DNA of 64,000 bases from Chitinophaga qingshengii (GCF_014529935.1 NZ_JACVFC010000001.1:2046001-2110000), one strand, 5' to 3'; positions 36,361 through 44,302 are shown, counted from the first letter of the stretch. Numbers and translations are program-made. Notes: generated by a model not told the origin, from the letters alone.

Positions 36361-37137
36361 TTACGGAGCGGGCGTAAATTTAAAACTCCTCACTACGATC
36401 TCCACTGGTTTCCCATCGCTGGGTCCCATGCCCCGGAAACACCATAGATTCATTTTCACCGGCATGGCCGCGGTAGGGATAATGGTGTTGGGTGGCAGAA
36501 AAGTATAGGTAAAAAACAGGTTGGTATCATCATTATAGAAACCATTCATACTTTTAAACACCACTGAATCTTTTGTCCAGGTATACCGGTGAGTACTGGA
36601 TGTTCCGCCTGACTGTGTCCATGCCGTCCGCATATGTTGCGCCTTGCCGCTGCTGCCTGCTGCCGGATAAACGCTGTAATTCACATTCGGTTTAGCATCA
36701 TCTCCCCAGCGGGCGAATTCCACATCCATCTCGTTAAAACCATCCGGCCCTCCATAGTGGAACAACCCGGCCACAATGTTTTTATCCAGGGTACTGACCG
36801 GTCCTTGTACCTGCCATTGATAAGTACCATAACCAAAGTTATCGACAGAGGTAATTCCTGCGCATACCCACTTAGCGGCGGTACTATCATAAGACACTTT
36901 CAGGTGAAGCAGTCCGGCTGCATCTACCCAGGCATTGCCGGCTGCCCATGTATTGGGTCCGGGTCCTATGCCGCTGCCGTTCTTAACGGTCCAATTGTAA
37001 CCGCTGAAGTGCAGGGTGGTGGTGTTGACCGCCGTGGTCGCCGATGCCGGCGCAGATGGGCCCGGTCCCCTCCCCGACAGGACCATATCTTGTTTACAAG
37101 ACAGTAAAATGGGCAGCATGAGAAAAAATCTATTCAT
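36361..37137 (-). CDS. GH16-family lipoprotein (endo-glycanase)
   Basis: A 258-residue predicted endo-acting glycanase. Lipoprotein signal (MNRFFLMLPILLSCKQ, Cys14) puts it on the membrane, probably the surface. The concanavalin-like fold is supported by 'FGYGTYQWQVQGPVSTLDKN' and the catalytic motif ExDxE in 'GFNEMDVEFARWG' (Glu136, Asp138, Glu140). Later 'HRYTWTKDSVVFKSMNGFY' is the usual strand near the C-terminal half. GH16 enzymes cleave beta-1,3/1,4-glucans, galactans, keratan or mucin-type O-glycans; next to two GH20 enzymes a GlcNAc-galactose polymer is plausible, but this is inference. Transcribed from its own operator-bearing promoter ahead of susC. Confidence 0.85.
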   Translation of the reverse strand: MNRFFLMLPILLSCKQDMVLSGRGPGPSAPASATTAVNTTTLHFSGYNWTVKNGSGIGPGPNTWAAGNAWVDAAGLLHLKVSYDSTAAKWVCAGITSVDNFGYGTYQWQVQGPVSTLDKNIVAGLFHYGGPDGFNEMDVEFARWGDDAKPNVNYSVYPAAGSSGKAQHMRTAWTQSGGTSSTHRYTWTKDSVVFKSMNGFYNDDTNLFFTYTFLPPNTIIPTAAMPVKMNLWCFRGMGPSDGKPVEIVVRSFKFTPAP

Positions 37138-37179
37138 AATGGTTGGCTTTAGATTGTTTTTGCTACATCCCTGTAAGTA

Positions 37180-37193
37180 CGTTTAGGCACACG
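37180..37193. promoter_or_regulatory. weak second operator-like site upstream of the GH16 gene
   Basis: CGTTTAGGCACACG matches the palindrome CGTGTACGTACACG at 11 of 14 positions. It lies 43 bases from the GH16 start and 37 bases from the stronger site at 37217, so it may be an auxiliary operator or chance. Confidence 0.3.
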
Positions 37194-37216
37194 ACTATGC
37201 TAATATATTAAAAAAA

Positions 37217-37230
37217 CGGGTACGTACACG
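37217..37230. promoter_or_regulatory. predicted LacI-type operator upstream of the GH16 gene
   Basis: CGGGTACGTACACG differs at one base from the palindrome CGTGTACGTACACG and lies 80 bases before the GH16 start, nearly the same distance as the site before susC. It is flanked by A and T runs. Confidence 0.65.
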
Positions 37231-37255
37231 TTTTTTTTGAAAAAAAACATTTTTA

Positions 37256-37918
37256 TCAGCTGATACGTGCTGCAGATACGCTGTTGACAGGCAGAAAATG
37301 AATGTCCCCGAAATAGTCCGGGCGGTGAAAATCAGGCCCCGGTGAAGTAATCTTATTCCAGCATAAATAATGCGGATGCGGCAGCCCATCGCCGCACTTA
37401 TAAAAATTAGCCCTGGCGGTCATATCACTGAAGCCCGGAATCTCATGGTAGACAAAGGTTCCCGCAGGGATACACATCGTCATTTCCCAGTTGAACGCTC
37501 CTTCTATCACGGTAGCTTTAACCACTGTTTTGATCTGTCGCACTACCGCTTCGGGCAAAAGAACCCTGTTCAATTTTTGATTACCATAACCTATTTTGCC
37601 AATGCCCAGGCAATTGAACTCAATATTATAATAATGATCAGACTGGCCGAAGGCAATAAAAAATTCCACACAGTTATCAAGATGCACCTCACTGTTAACC
37701 GGCCGTTGAACAGCCTGGAAATAGTCATTATACACGGTAAAATGGAGGAGGATATCTTTCCCTGTATGTGCGATAGTAAAATCTGCAGTGCAATGGGTGG
37801 ATATCTGAGGCCAGGAATTGTTCGTTAAATCATACCGGGGATAGACACGGAGCTTCTCTGACAGCAGATCTGCAGCAGCATAAGGATCTTCCTGCAGATA
37901 AAACACGTTTAAGTTCAT
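37256..37918 (-). CDS. carbohydrate-binding family 9-like protein
   Basis: Preferred start at 37918 (MNLNVFYLQEDPYAAADLLS); the frame extends to 37987 but the extra part looks non-coding. The protein resembles CBM9-like proteins of polysaccharide loci: 'FTIAHTGKDILLHFTVYNDY', 'VHLDNCVEFFIAFGQSDHYY', 'IEFNCLGIGKIGYGNQKL', 'FNWEMTMCIPAGTFVYHE' and 'ARANFYKCGDGLPHPHYLCW' are the typical strands. It has no signal peptide, so unless exported in another way it would act inside the cell. It carries its own upstream operator. Function in glycan binding is inferred from the family. Confidence 0.85.
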   Translation of the reverse strand: MNLNVFYLQEDPYAAADLLSEKLRVYPRYDLTNNSWPQISTHCTADFTIAHTGKDILLHFTVYNDYFQAVQRPVNSEVHLDNCVEFFIAFGQSDHYYNIEFNCLGIGKIGYGNQKLNRVLLPEAVVRQIKTVVKATVIEGAFNWEMTMCIPAGTFVYHEIPGFSDMTARANFYKCGDGLPHPHYLCWNKITSPGPDFHRPDYFGDIHFLPVNSVSAARIS

Positions 37919-38023
37919 GATAGAATTTGAATGATAATTAATCAGCCTGCCCTGTTTGCGGGCATAAAAAGCTGGCGCAGACGACATAGCGAAATCATGC
38001 GTAAAGTACTGTAAATCACGTTG

Positions 38024-38037
38024 CGTTAACGTACACG
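38024..38037. promoter_or_regulatory. predicted LacI-type operator upstream of the CBM9-like gene
   Basis: CGTTAACGTACACG matches the palindrome CGTGTACGTACACG at 12 of 14 positions, with the half-site ACGTACACG identical to the two other sites. It lies between the CBM9-like gene and the LacI-type regulator gene. Confidence 0.6.
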
Positions 38038-38099
38038 AAAAAACAAAACATTTTCTTTATTTCCAAACACGCGGGGCTATTCTTTTTTAAAAAGGAAGT

Positions 38100-39161
38100 T
38101 TAATTGATGTAGAAATCACAGTTTTCACTGGTGATGATATCAATCGGCATAAAATTGTTTTTTTCGCCGGTCCTGGAATGGAGCACAAACTGATATAAGG
38201 CCATCAATCCTTTATATCCCTGTTCCCGGGGCTTCTGGCAAATCAGAAAATCAATAATGCCCTCTTTGAGGAAGACAAGGTTCTCTTTGGTATAATCAAA
38301 TCCTATTAAAATCGGTTGGGTGTCTTTTGTCTTTTTTAAATATTTCGCTACCGTGGAAACCCGCGAGTTGGTGACAAAAATAGCTGCTACAGGCTCTTTC
38401 CGCAGGATTTGCCCCAGCGCTTTGCTAACATGCGCATAATCTGTTTGCTGGATATCTATTTTCAGGATAGGACTCTCAATTTTATGATCTTTGAAGTAGT
38501 TCCTGAAGCCTTGCTCTTTACGGGAGAGATGATGCTGATCATCTATTTCCTGGGATATATTAATAATGAGGACCTTCTCTTTTCTTTTCACCAGGTATTT
38601 CATCAGGTGTGCAGAAAGATAACCGCTCTGATACAGGTCGGGGCCAAAATAACTCAGACTGTTATACCCCGGGATATCGGAATTGATAAATACGTAAGGT
38701 ATTTTTTTACTTTCAAGTGCTTTGATGAAATGGGCGGATTCTTCAATGAAACTGGGCGCCAGCAGAACGCCCTGCACCTGGTCGAGGTCTATCCGGGCCA
38801 CCTGTTCCAGGAAAGATTTTTTATCGTTTACCTCATATAAATAAGGCTGCACCGTAATACCATAGGGACTGATCTCCGCGCCGGCCTGTTCTATACCCAG
38901 CAGCGGGGCCTCCCAGTAGTTGGTTTCCTGTGAAACTTTCGGAATTAAAATGGCAAAGACAAGTTGTTTTTTAGACGCCAGTCTTCTGGCGAAGATATTA
39001 GGTTGATAATCCAGCTCCTTGATGATCGCATTGATTTTATCCTTGGTTTTCTTAGACACTCCCTTACGGTTATGAATAACGCGGTCTACTGTTCCAATGG
39101 AAACATTCGCTCTCCTGGCGATTTCCTTAACCCCGGTTAGTTCACTATCTTTTCTTGCCAT
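38100..39161 (-). CDS. LacI-family transcriptional regulator
   Basis: Sugar-responsive repressor or activator. The N-terminal helix-turn-helix and hinge are clear: 'TGVKEIARRANVSIGTVDRV', 'KTKDKINAIIKELDYQPNIF' and 'ARRLASKKQLVFAILIP' (residues ~9-75). The remainder is a periplasmic-binding-protein-like sensor (type 1) with the usual alternation ('LDQVQGVLLAPSFIEESAHF', 'AAIFVTNSRVSTVAKYLKKT', 'PILIGFDYTKENLVFLKEGI'). It is adjacent to the CBM9-like gene and upstream of the whole glycan locus, in which three near-identical palindromes occur; it is the obvious candidate to bind them. It lies at the border to the eroded accessory zone. Confidence 0.94.
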   Translation of the reverse strand: MARKDSELTGVKEIARRANVSIGTVDRVIHNRKGVSKKTKDKINAIIKELDYQPNIFARRLASKKQLVFAILIPKVSQETNYWEAPLLGIEQAGAEISPYGITVQPYLYEVNDKKSFLEQVARIDLDQVQGVLLAPSFIEESAHFIKALESKKIPYVFINSDIPGYNSLSYFGPDLYQSGYLSAHLMKYLVKRKEKVLIINISQEIDDQHHLSRKEQGFRNYFKDHKIESPILKIDIQQTDYAHVSKALGQILRKEPVAAIFVTNSRVSTVAKYLKKTKDTQPILIGFDYTKENLVFLKEGIIDFLICQKPREQGYKGLMALYQFVLHSRTGEKNNFMPIDIITSENCDFYIN

Positions 39162-39335
39162 AAATCTGAAAAAATTATCTAAAGATAATAGATTCGGTTT
39201 TTAATATCCCAATGGTTTAAATCCCGCTCTCCCTGATATATGAGGAGCCCGCAAATTACCACTATTTAATTTTACCGCTGAAATCACCGCTTGAGACAAA
39301 TTTACTACCTTAGAATTATATAAGCACAGACAGTT

Positions 39336-39604
39336 ATGACGGACAAGCTCATCCCCACTGAATCACTGGCGTAGCTTTACCAGGGGGCCGGCCAGGACAT
39401 TCCATCAGACCTTCTTTACCAATCCGGTAAAGCATATTTTAATGTACGGGAGGCGTTGAGTTCGAACATCTTGGAAATTGCCTATGCACCGGGCTCTGAA
39501 TACCCTTCTCACTTCAATAAACACTTCAGACAGGGGTCCACGGTAGCCGTAATTGCCATCAGCAAACGTGCTTTTTTAAAGACCTCTATAAAGGCGAAGC
39601 CTTA
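39336..39604 (+). pseudogene. remnant of an AraC-family regulator (internal deletion and in-frame stop)
   Basis: In one frame from the ATG at 39336 the translation begins 'MTDKLIPTESLA', hits a stop, continues 'LYQGAGQDIPSDLL' (like the N-terminus of cupin-type AraC regulators), and then jumps to 'ILEIAYAPGSEYPSHFNKHF', the second helix-turn-helix motif of the AraC C-terminus. The central ~200 residues are missing. Both ends survive in the same frame, so an internal deletion joined them. No function is expected. Confidence 0.7.
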
Positions 39605-40390
39605 AAAGTATGTTCTCCGTCATCTGAGCTATTGACCCCACCATAGCGCCTTTCCTGGGCGAATATTTTCAGACAACCTGGGGCTGGTCATCCAACTTCA
39701 TGCTCGTTGGTTACTTTGGACTGGCGTTCTTTATCATGGAACTGATCATCGAACGGCGAATCCATGAAAGCTGCGCAGCCATTCTGCCTGTCATCCATCA
39801 CACAAGCCTATGGCAAAATGATCAAAAAACCGGACTTTACTTCCGGTATGGTCATCATCGGACTGAGCTATGGTATGATGCTGCTATACGGCATGTGCAG
39901 TTTTTTGATTGAACAACAATTACATTTCTCCCCCACTACAACAGATTATTATGCCATGTTTTCCGGTCTTTCTGTAATAATTGGCAGCACCACCTCCAGG
40001 ATACTGGTAGGTAAAGCATTCTGCAAAAAAACTGATGATAGCCGATATGATGCAATTGCTGGTAGTGGCAGTCATGATACCTTTAACACACTACTACCAC
40101 AATCTATTTACACTGCTCATCTATGTTTTCCTGCTGCACAGTACCGCCGGGGTTATCTTCAATAACCTCTTGTCGTATTGTTTGATCCGTTTTCCTCAAT
40201 ATGCAGGCAAGGCCAGCGGACTCACAGGCGGCGGGTTTGCGGTCGTTACTGCGGTATTAAGCTCCGTGATGGTCAATACTATTTCCATCAGCAATCAGAT
40301 GATACTGGGAGTAACTTATGTATTATCATTATGATTACGTTTGTGATACTGGTGAGAACGAAATGGAAGGAAGGGAAGAAGTGGTGAAAG
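39601..40390 (+). pseudogene. remnant of an MFS (Bcr/CflA-like drug efflux) transporter, several frameshifts
   Basis: Three frames must be joined to read the C-terminal half of a major facilitator transporter: 'AIDPTIAPFLGEYFQTTWGW' then 'LVGYFGLAFFIMELI' in one frame, 'ITQAYGKMIKKPDFTSGMVI' to 'TTRILVG'-like sequence in the next (from about 39764), and 'LLVVAVMIPLTHYYHNLFTL' to 'GKASGLTGGGFAVVTAVLSS' in the third (from about 40035). The N-terminal half is absent and an in-frame stop precedes the first fragment. It follows the AraC remnant, a regulator-pump pairing common in this phylum. Confidence 0.75.
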
Positions 40391-40554
40391 TATAACTTCT
40401 TCCAATACAATCTACATCGTTAAAAGCATAACTAATAAGGATTACGTCCGCTAAAAACCGGATATGTTCCTCAATTAGCTTTTTTACTGTCTTCAGAAAC
40501 AGTGTCGAAGTCTAATTCTCCAACAAACCAACTCAGAAGTCGAGCCTATGTTAG

Positions 40555-40968
40555 CTATTTGCCGCAGGCGGGATAATTTCCACTAATAATGCCAATCAGG
40601 TCATATACCGCCCACTTACCTTTTCGGCGGTCAAATTCCTTCCTTTCCTCCTCAGTTAAAGCGGTTTTCACCTCAGCCAGAGAGTCCGGGATATGATTTT
40701 CCCTTAACAGATATGCTCTGATTTTCAACGGGTGGCTATTCCAATCAACTGTAAAACCAGCAACATCAGACCATCTGATTGAGATGTATTCGTTTTTGTC
40801 GATTATAGGAGCATTAAGGTATAACCTGGCATAATTAGTATCGGACAGAAAATTGGACCTGGTTACCATTGTTAAACACCTATCTCCGGTGGGAGACGAG
40901 ATGGTATAGGTATGGGTAGCGGTACATCCTACAAGACACAGTAAAAATAATATTAGTAGTTTTTTCAT
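40555..40968 (-). CDS. small lipoprotein of unknown function
   Basis: A 137-residue lipoprotein (MKKLLILFLLCLVGCTATHT, lipobox Cys15). The remainder looks like a small beta domain ('TISSPTGDRCLTMVTRS', 'KNEYISIRWSDVAGFTVDWN') with a helical acidic end ('LTEEERKEFDRRKGKWAVYD'). No family recognised. Its start is preceded by TAGGAGG seven bases upstream on the minus strand, a strong Shine-Dalgarno sequence that is rare in this phylum. It lies alone between the MFS remnant and a transposase remnant, so it may be cargo of a transferred segment. Confidence 0.72.
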   Translation of the reverse strand: MKKLLILFLLCLVGCTATHTYTISSPTGDRCLTMVTRSNFLSDTNYARLYLNAPIIDKNEYISIRWSDVAGFTVDWNSHPLKIRAYLLRENHIPDSLAEVKTALTEEERKEFDRRKGKWAVYDLIGIISGNYPACGK

Positions 40969-41018
40969 GATTAACCTCCTAAAAGGGAGTGTAAAAATAA
41001 ACTGTGTCTCCTGGTAAT

Positions 41019-41580
41019 TTATAACTGTAATTTCAGATGATCACCAAATATAATTAATAACTGGGACACAACCAGACTGCAGTTTTGAAGGGGTCGTGTC
41101 AATTTTTTCCGGATGCTCCGGGCAGCCAGGTAGATTAATTTCAGCAGAGCCATATCGGAGGTAAAGGCTCCTTTGCTTTTGGTCACCTTACATACCTGGC
41201 AATGGAAGCCCTCGATAATATTAGTGGTGCAGATCAGCCTACGGATGGCTTCCGAATATTGGAAGTATGTAGTGAGCTTACCCCAGTTTCTGCACCAAGG
41301 GTCTATAACAACCGGATATTTCTTTCCCCATTTTTCGTCCAGCTGATTCAGTTGGTACTCTGCTTGTTCCTTGCTCACCGCCTGGTAAACCGGTTTTAAA
41401 TCGGCCATAAATACCTTTCAGTCCTTATTGGCTATGTACTTGATAGAATTACGGTTTTCCGAGACATACATGCCCAAACAATTCTCTGCGTCCATCAGTG
41501 TTTATTCCAAGGATATTATAAACACATCCTATGACCATATCACCTCTTCTTTACCGTCTTCCAGTTTCCGTATATTGTGT
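41019..41580 (-). pseudogene. IS256-family (Mutator-type) transposase remnant
   Basis: The C-terminal 129 codons (41408-41019) are open and match IS256 transposases: 'MADLKPVYQAVSKEQAEYQL', 'WGKKYPVVIDPWCRNWGKL', 'RRLICTTNIIEGFHCQVCKV'. Upstream the homology continues but is broken: 'NSIKYIANKD', then TGA, then 'KVF' directly before that Met; before that 'DAENCLGMYVSEN' is fused to it with the ~80 residues between missing; and 'VYNILGINTDGRREL' is in another frame. At least one stop, one frameshift and one internal deletion are seen. Terminal inverted repeats were not found. The element is dead. Confidence 0.8.
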
Positions 41581-41593
41581 ATTTATCAAGACT

Positions 41594-43804
41594 TCACAAA
41601 ACTTTTTCAAATATACCAATCACCTCTAGGAGGGTTAACTCATTCCCTTCAAGAAGAATGTTTTTATAAAAGGGATTAGTGGAGAGTGGTTTCAAAATGA
41701 TCTGTTCGTGTTCCCAATAGCCGTCATCCCCTTGCTTTTTTTTACTAAAATATTTTTTAACCGTATAGCTCGATCCAAAATCGACGTCTTGCCTGTCAGT
41801 TAGTGCTACCAATACGATCTCTCCATTCCTGGTTCCCCCGGAATATTTGCGGAACAGGCAAATAGCACCGTTGGGAATTTCTTTATTCATAGATTCCCCA
41901 ACCACTTTACAAGCAAAATGATCTTTGGAAATAGCGATCCCATCTTCCACCGGATACCAAATAGTTTCAGCACTCACCCTTTGCTGCTCGCTGAAGCTTC
42001 CGGCAGCTGCGCTTAGATCATACAAGGGAACACAATTAACATATGGTTTAAGAACGCTTTCTTTTGCAGTATCGATAGTATCAGATTCCCCAAATACCGG
42101 GATATATTTGGAAAAATATTCACGCAGCGCCTCATCGCAAACATACAGGTATGTTCCCTTAATGCCGCGTAACATCATTGTCTTATAAATATTGATAATA
42201 AAGCTTTTCAGCTGAGCAGTATTTTTGACACCATTTTTCCCATTCTTGTCGAAGTAGTTCTCCCTTCTGATGATGATTTCTCCCCTTTCACGGTCATATC
42301 CAATCTCGTTTCCCAAAATAATACCGGCGTAATTCAGATCATACCCCTGAACAGTATGAATACAACCTACTTCCCTGATAGCATCAGGGGAATTGATCCA
42401 GTCTTTATTAACGCTATTCCACTTTAATTTAATTGTTCCTATCTCAATATCAAAGTCTCTCTTTACTTTTTTCTTACCCTTCTTAGATACCCAGGGCCAT
42501 GCAAACCCTGCTAACGTTCTGGCCAATTGTTCGGTCCTCTCCTTTTCTCTGATTTGGTCGATCATTTGTTGCAGATCATGAAAGAGCAGAAACTCATAAT
42601 TTTTTATCTTAATTTTTTCTGTATTACGGGGAACGTCTCCATTCAGCAAACAGGTGATGAACTTTACATATTTCGCGCCTCCTTTCACTCTGAATTGTGA
42701 GTAAAGATATTCCGTTTTCGTCGTCACTGAATTTTTCAGCGAATCGAACGCCTTTTGAGGAACGTCTGATGGCCTTACCGACTGAAATTCATCATAAAAA
42801 AGAATATTCTTGGCCGATTGTTTCAAGACCCAATCAAGCTCATGATTTTTTTCCTTATCGAAGCCGAGTGCTTCAGAGGTTATATCAAAGACACCAAAAT
42901 AACTGCCCAAGTTCTTTCGCTGACGAAGCCGATGGGCTTCATCAACCAAAACAATATCATAAGTATTTTTGCGAAGACCAGCTGGGCCCACTACCATTGC
43001 TGCATTTAACCCTTCTACGTTCCTGAATATTTTTTGCACCGTTGATCTAAAGGAATCTACAGCAATGACCAATGCCATTTTAGGATTTGGGAGCTTGCTC
43101 TTAAGCTGCAATACAAGATCTGCAACAACCATGTCCTCTGGTCCAAATGCGCCGAAGTTAAAATCGTCCGTGGGTGTATGCAACAACTTGAATAAAAATA
43201 CCGCTAACACAGTTTTTCCCGAGCCGGCCCCCCCTTCAATTACAATACTTTTATAGTTGTCGTCCAGTAATGATTTCAGAATTAATATCAAACTCTTCGT
43301 CTGGTCTTCACTTAGGGACTTGTACGGTGAATATTTAAAAAGATCAGAATTATCGATCTGCCTCAAAGTATGCTTTACTACCTTCTCCCTAAGAAGCTTC
43401 TCCCAGATTGATCTGAAAATATTCGAATACAGTTCTTCTTTTTGGTAATAGTCATGATCTCGCAATCCAAGGTTTGCGTTGAGTAACTTGTACCCTCCAT
43501 CTCCGGATAAATACTTGATACAGTTCGCCTCAATATCGAGCGTGGCAGACTTATTAAACTTGTTGCCGGAGATTAAAAGAACTTCATGCAACTTACATTT
43601 ATCAGGATGACTTAAGTGGGTGGTAAGCCTTGTTATGATATCAACCGTCTCACCTACATATGCAGAAAGCTTCTTCTTACCGGTCTCCTTCAGCAGGTAA
43701 ACAACCGGCCAGCGATTTTCCGCAAAAGGATAATCGCCCAAAAAGTCGATAACCTCAGCATTAAAACGGTGTGGACATATTGAAAATTCCGTGGTAAAAC
43801 TCAT
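41594..43804 (-). CDS. GIY-YIG nuclease - DUF2075 helicase - S24 (LexA-like) peptidase fusion protein
   Basis: A 736-residue cytosolic protein with three joined modules. Residues ~33-110 are GIY-YIG-like: 'PVVYLLKE', 'AYVGETVDIITRLTTHL' and Glu92 in 'LDIEANCIKYL'. Residues ~165-565 form a DUF2075 / Schlafen-like superfamily 1 ATPase: Walker A 'EGGAGSGKT' (190-198), Walker B 'DIVLVDEAHR' (283-292), 'FYDEFQSVRP' (336-345) and 'HTVQGYDLNYAGIILG' (483-498). Residues ~590-736 are an S24 peptidase: cleavage-site-like 'DLSAAAGSF' (Ala601-Gly602), Ser638 in 'VVGESMN' and Lys683 in 'YTVKKYF'. The gene overlaps the MazG-like gene by four bases. The architecture suggests a nucleic-acid-sensing effector controlled by autoproteolysis; a defence role is inferred. 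Confidence 0.85.
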   Translation of the reverse strand: MSFTTEFSICPHRFNAEVIDFLGDYPFAENRWPVVYLLKETGKKKLSAYVGETVDIITRLTTHLSHPDKCKLHEVLLISGNKFNKSATLDIEANCIKYLSGDGGYKLLNANLGLRDHDYYQKEELYSNIFRSIWEKLLREKVVKHTLRQIDNSDLFKYSPYKSLSEDQTKSLILILKSLLDDNYKSIVIEGGAGSGKTVLAVFLFKLLHTPTDDFNFGAFGPEDMVVADLVLQLKSKLPNPKMALVIAVDSFRSTVQKIFRNVEGLNAAMVVGPAGLRKNTYDIVLVDEAHRLRQRKNLGSYFGVFDITSEALGFDKEKNHELDWVLKQSAKNILFYDEFQSVRPSDVPQKAFDSLKNSVTTKTEYLYSQFRVKGGAKYVKFITCLLNGDVPRNTEKIKIKNYEFLLFHDLQQMIDQIREKERTEQLARTLAGFAWPWVSKKGKKKVKRDFDIEIGTIKLKWNSVNKDWINSPDAIREVGCIHTVQGYDLNYAGIILGNEIGYDRERGEIIIRRENYFDKNGKNGVKNTAQLKSFIINIYKTMMLRGIKGTYLYVCDEALREYFSKYIPVFGESDTIDTAKESVLKPYVNCVPLYDLSAAAGSFSEQQRVSAETIWYPVEDGIAISKDHFACKVVGESMNKEIPNGAICLFRKYSGGTRNGEIVLVALTDRQDVDFGSSYTVKKYFSKKKQGDDGYWEHEQIILKPLSTNPFYKNILLEGNELTLLEVIGIFEKVL

Positions 43805-44130
43805 AGGTCGTTATATTTCTTGGCGCTGCCCCTCGCTTTCTCGACAGGATATTTTAATGCATTGTTTTGGATCTTACGGCTAACAATTTCATTAATATCA
43901 AAATCATATTTATCCGCCAGTTGAATGGCGTAGGTAAAGATATCCGCCAATTCCTCCTTCACTCTTTCCTGATCTGCTTCCTCAGCATTTTTCCAGAGAA
44001 ACAATTCATTCAGCTCACCTGCTTCAATACTTAATGCCAATGCCAGATCCTTGGCATTGTGAAACTGGCCCCAGTCACGTTCCTGATTGAACTGTCTGAT
44101 TAGATTGATTAATGATTGCCAATCACCCAT
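43801..44130 (-). CDS. MazG-like nucleotide pyrophosphohydrolase
   Basis: A 109-residue all-alpha enzyme of the MazG/dCTPase (RS21-C6-like) type, predicted to hydrolyse nucleoside triphosphates to monophosphate and pyrophosphate. The metal-binding motifs are present: 'LSIEAGELNELFLW' (ExxE type) and 'ERVKEELADIFTYAIQLAD' (ExxD). The length is that of the stand-alone small MazG family. Its stop overlaps the start of the GIY-YIG/DUF2075/S24 gene (ATGA arrangement), so the two are translated together. In that context it may alter nucleotide pools during the response of the partner, although small MazG proteins are also housecleaning enzymes. Confidence 0.9.
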   Translation of the reverse strand: MGDWQSLINLIRQFNQERDWGQFHNAKDLALALSIEAGELNELFLWKNAEEADQERVKEELADIFTYAIQLADKYDFDINEIVSRKIQNNALKYPVEKARGSAKKYNDL

Positions 44131-44302
44131 AAATACGTCTTTAATTATCCTAATTTAAGAAAGAATTCAGAAATAACTGCACTTCCGTGTCATAATAAGA
44201 CAACCGTTATCGTAGAAGCATATATTGGCTTTGAAATACGCCGAATACCAACGCTAAAGATGTTTGGAAAATTACTTTACAACAGCTTAGAAAATACTTA
44301 CC

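Noticed and set aside
39162..39335. Possible LacI operator before the regulator gene itself
   Set aside because: No sequence close to CGTGTACGTACACG was found in this interval, so autoregulation through that palindrome is not supported.
40970..41600. Terminal inverted repeats of the IS256 remnant
   Set aside because: I compared both edges by eye and found no convincing matching ends, so the element boundaries are not claimed.
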